This document shows, in pieces, positions 13,461-15,369 of a stretch of DNA of 15,369 nucleotides. Every line of letters begins with the position of its first letter. Position 1 is the stretch's first letter. The position numbers and the translations under genes are program-made. The notes beneath the pieces are model-generated. The model was not told the DNA's origin and searched no databases. It saw only the letters and a program-made list of their open reading frames with translations. The stretch comes from an uncultured Chloroflexota bacterium. GTDB taxonomy: Bacteria; Chloroflexota; UBA4733. The DNA is taken from assembly GCA_937967325.1 (NCBI GenBank), contig CALBSQ010000401.1:1-15369 (forward strand). The letters run 5' to 3'.

Positions 13461-14504
13461 ATGCCGACACTGTGGTTCATCCTCGTGGCTGGTATGCTCG
13501 GCATGTACGTCCTGCTCGACGGCTTCGATCTTGGGGCGGGCGCGCTGCACCTGTTTGTTGCCAAGACCGACGCCGAGCGCCGGACGGTGCTGCGGGCGAT
13601 CGGACCAGTCTGGAACGGCAACGAGGTCTGGCTGATCGCCGCCGGCGGGACGCTGTTCTTTACCTTCCCTTTGCTCTACGCCTCGAGCTTCAGCGGCTTC
13701 TACCTGCCGCTGATCATCGTACTCTGGCTGCTCATGCTGCGCGGCGCCGCCATCGAGCTGCGCTCGCACCTGCACAACCCCGTGTGGGCGTCCTTCTGGG
13801 ACGGCACGTTCGCCGTCGCCAGCGTGCTGCTGGCTATCTTCTTCGGCGCGGCGCTCGCCAACGTGGTGCGCGGCGTGCCACTGGACAGCTCGCGCTTCTT
13901 CTTCGAGCCGCTCTGGACCAACTTCGATCCCGCCAACGTGACGCCGGGGGTGCTGGATTGGTACACCGTGCTGATCGGTCTGCTGGCCCTCGCGGCCCTC
14001 ACCGTCCACGGGGCCAACTGGATCGCCGTCAAGACGGAGGGGCCGGTGCAGGAGCGTGCGCGGCGGTTTGCGCGCCGCGCCTGGCTGGTGACGGTGGCGC
14101 TCACGATCGTGTGTACCGTCGCCACCTACGGCCTACGCCCGACGATGTTCGGCAACTTCCACAACGCCCCCTGGGGCCTGGCCTTCCCGGCGCTGGTCAT
14201 AGGCGGGCTGGTCGGCATGGGCCGGTTCGGCCGCCGGAAGCGCGACCGGGCGGCCTTCTTCTCCTCAGGAGGTTTCCTGCTCGGCCTACTGGCGAGCGCG
14301 GCCTTCGGCCTCTACCCGAACGTGCTCCCGGCGGTGAACCCGGCCTACAGCCTGACGATCGGGAACGCGGCCGCCGGCCACTACGGCCTGGTGGTCGGGC
14401 TGGTCTGGTGGTCGATCGGCATGGTGCTGGCCGCGGTCTACTTCATCGTCACCTATCGCCTGTTCCGCGGCAAAGTGCAGGTAATGGCGGGGGAGGGCTA
14501 CTGA
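13461..14504 (+). CDS. cydB: Cytochrome bd quinol oxidase subunit II (CydB)
   Basis: The 347-residue integral membrane protein is the second subunit of cytochrome bd, needed for stable insertion of the hemes in CydA. Typical landmarks are LLDGFDLGAGAL (residues 18-29), IGPVWNGNEVWLIAAGG, LMLRGAAIELR and the C-terminal helices ending with a short basic tail. Helices number about eight or nine. The ATG at 13461 has GGAGAGGGA 6 bp upstream. It directly follows cydA. No small cydX-like reading frame (about 30-40 residues with one membrane helix) was seen in the 72 bp after the stop. The length matches the family (about 340-380). Confidence 0.97.
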   Translation: MPTLWFILVAGMLGMYVLLDGFDLGAGALHLFVAKTDAERRTVLRAIGPVWNGNEVWLIAAGGTLFFTFPLLYASSFSGFYLPLIIVLWLLMLRGAAIELRSHLHNPVWASFWDGTFAVASVLLAIFFGAALANVVRGVPLDSSRFFFEPLWTNFDPANVTPGVLDWYTVLIGLLALAALTVHGANWIAVKTEGPVQERARRFARRAWLVTVALTIVCTVATYGLRPTMFGNFHNAPWGLAFPALVIGGLVGMGRFGRRKRDRAAFFSSGGFLLGLLASAAFGLYPNVLPAVNPAYSLTIGNAAAGHYGLVVGLVWWSIGMVLAAVYFIVTYRLFRGKVQVMAGEGY

Positions 14505-14576
14505 GGACCGAGGCCCCTGGCGAGCAGCAAGAAGTTACTCCATGCTACGCTGGCAGTCACCAGGAAGCGAGGCAGC

Positions 14577-15369
14577 ATGCGCGCGGAGATTGCCACTCTC
14601 GACTGGCCGCTCGACCCGTTCGACAGCGAGGAACAGGATGAACCGTTGGCCGGGCAAGACCATAGCGACACCATCGACGGCTTGCACTACCCGCTGCGGG
14701 GGCGGCTGGCCGGCCCGGCGTGCTATGTGGCGGCCGAGCTGCGCGTCCACCGCGATCCGACGAACTTGCACGACTACCGGGAGCCGGACATTCTCGTCGC
14801 CCTTGGCGTCCCCGACCGGGTACGTCCCCGCTACGACCTGTGGCTGGAGCACAAGGCGCCGGATCTGGTGATCGAGGTGCTGTCCCCATCCTCGGTGGAG
14901 AACAAAGACCTGACGGAGAAGCGGGACTGGTACCGGCGGGAAGGCGTGCGGGAGTACGTGGTGCTGGACCCGAGCGGGGACTTCGCGCCGGAGCCGCGGC
15001 TTCAAGCCTGGCGGCTGGGGGACCGCCCGGATGGCAGCGCCGATGTCCACCGGACGTCCGCTGCGGAGCAGCCGCTGTGGAGCGAGCTGATCCCGTTTGG
15101 CTGGCGGGTGGTGGACAACTGGGTGCGGGTGGTGGACCAGGCGACGGGGGAGCTCTTCCCCTGGATCACCGACGTGGAACCGCGGCTGCGCCGGGAAGTC
15201 GCGTTGCGTCGGGAGGCCCAGGAGCAGGCGCGCCTCGCGCTGGACGAAGCGCAACGAGCCAACGAGCAGGCGCGGCTGGCCGAGGAACGAGCACGGCTGG
15301 CCGCTGAACGGGAGCTACTGGCGACTGAACGCGAGCGGCAAGCGCGCCAGGAAGCGCAAGCGGCGCTGG
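14577..15369 (+). CDS. Uma2-family endonuclease with coiled-coil tail (runs off the window end)
   Basis: At least 264 residues are encoded without a stop up to the window edge. The Uma2 family (DUF820) has a PD-(D/E)XK nuclease-like fold of uncertain biological role. The core motifs are present: REPDILVALG with Asp71, PDLVIEVLSPSS with Glu100, and DLTEKRDWYRREGVREYVVLDPSG with Lys115. Residues 205-264 form a charged heptad-like region of repeated QARLA/ERARLA/RERQAR units, a predicted coiled coil found on many Chloroflexota and cyanobacterial members. The ATG at 14577 has AGGAAGCGAGG upstream. It is 72 bp downstream of cydB on the same strand but functionally unrelated. The 3' end is missing because of the window boundary. 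Confidence 0.88.
   Translation, partial: MRAEIATLDWPLDPFDSEEQDEPLAGQDHSDTIDGLHYPLRGRLAGPACYVAAELRVHRDPTNLHDYREPDILVALGVPDRVRPRYDLWLEHKAPDLVIEVLSPSSVENKDLTEKRDWYRREGVREYVVLDPSGDFAPEPRLQAWRLGDRPDGSADVHRTSAAEQPLWSELIPFGWRVVDNWVRVVDQATGELFPWITDVEPRLRREVALRREAQEQARLALDEAQRANEQARLAEERARLAAERELLATERERQARQEAQAAL

Noticed and set aside
14505..14576. A cydX-like small subunit gene after cydB
   Set aside because: No start codon with a following hydrophobic helix is present in this gap.

Overview
The window is a GC-rich (about two-thirds G+C) bacterial chromosome segment. Dense short genes on both strands, GTG/TTG starts, a Uma2-family nuclease with a coiled-coil tail, degraded gene remnants and palindromic dispersed repeats would fit a Chloroflexota bacterium, perhaps near Thermomicrobia. 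That assignment rests on general resemblance only; there is no rRNA or marker gene to test it.

Left part (1-3800), accessory and partly decayed. On the minus strand lies a possible cassette: a start-less fragment with a metalloprotease-like HNHP...SxxD motif, a 78-residue cysteine-containing protein coupled to it by a TGATG overlap, and then a class I methyltransferase. A Nudix hydrolase gene with its own promoter diverges from the broken end of the fragment. A dispersed palindromic repeat separates this Nudix gene from a convergent toxin-antitoxin pair (RelE/ParE-like). A second Nudix hydrolase gene follows, facing an unrecognised pseudogene that carries two in-frame TGA codons.

Middle part (3800-8000), minus-strand housekeeping and accessory genes: a membrane-anchored beta-propeller-like protein, an alpha/beta hydrolase and an aminoglycoside-phosphotransferase-family kinase. 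Then come a 5'-truncated SnoaL-like gene (plus strand) and a small membrane protein.

Right part (8000-14504), the coherent core: cydD-cydC-cydA-cydB, all on the plus strand. CydDC is the ABC transporter needed to assemble cytochrome bd; CydAB is the bd quinol oxidase itself, a high-affinity, non-proton-pumping terminal oxidase. CydA keeps H19, E99, E107, K252 and E257 at the Escherichia coli positions. Both upstream junctions of the operon hold inverted-repeat elements: a 133-bp element with perfect 35-bp arms at cydD/cydC, and a 151-bp element with 24-bp arms at cydC/cydA. The first is translated as the N-terminus of the apparent CydC. CydC also has a short internal stretch that reads better in another frame. 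The window ends inside a Uma2-family endonuclease gene.

No complete, clearly novel system is visible. The best leads are the HNHP/cysteine-protein cassette, the structured repeats embedded in the cyd operon (one repeat family shows compensatory base changes), the CydC frame excursion and the unrecognised pseudogene.
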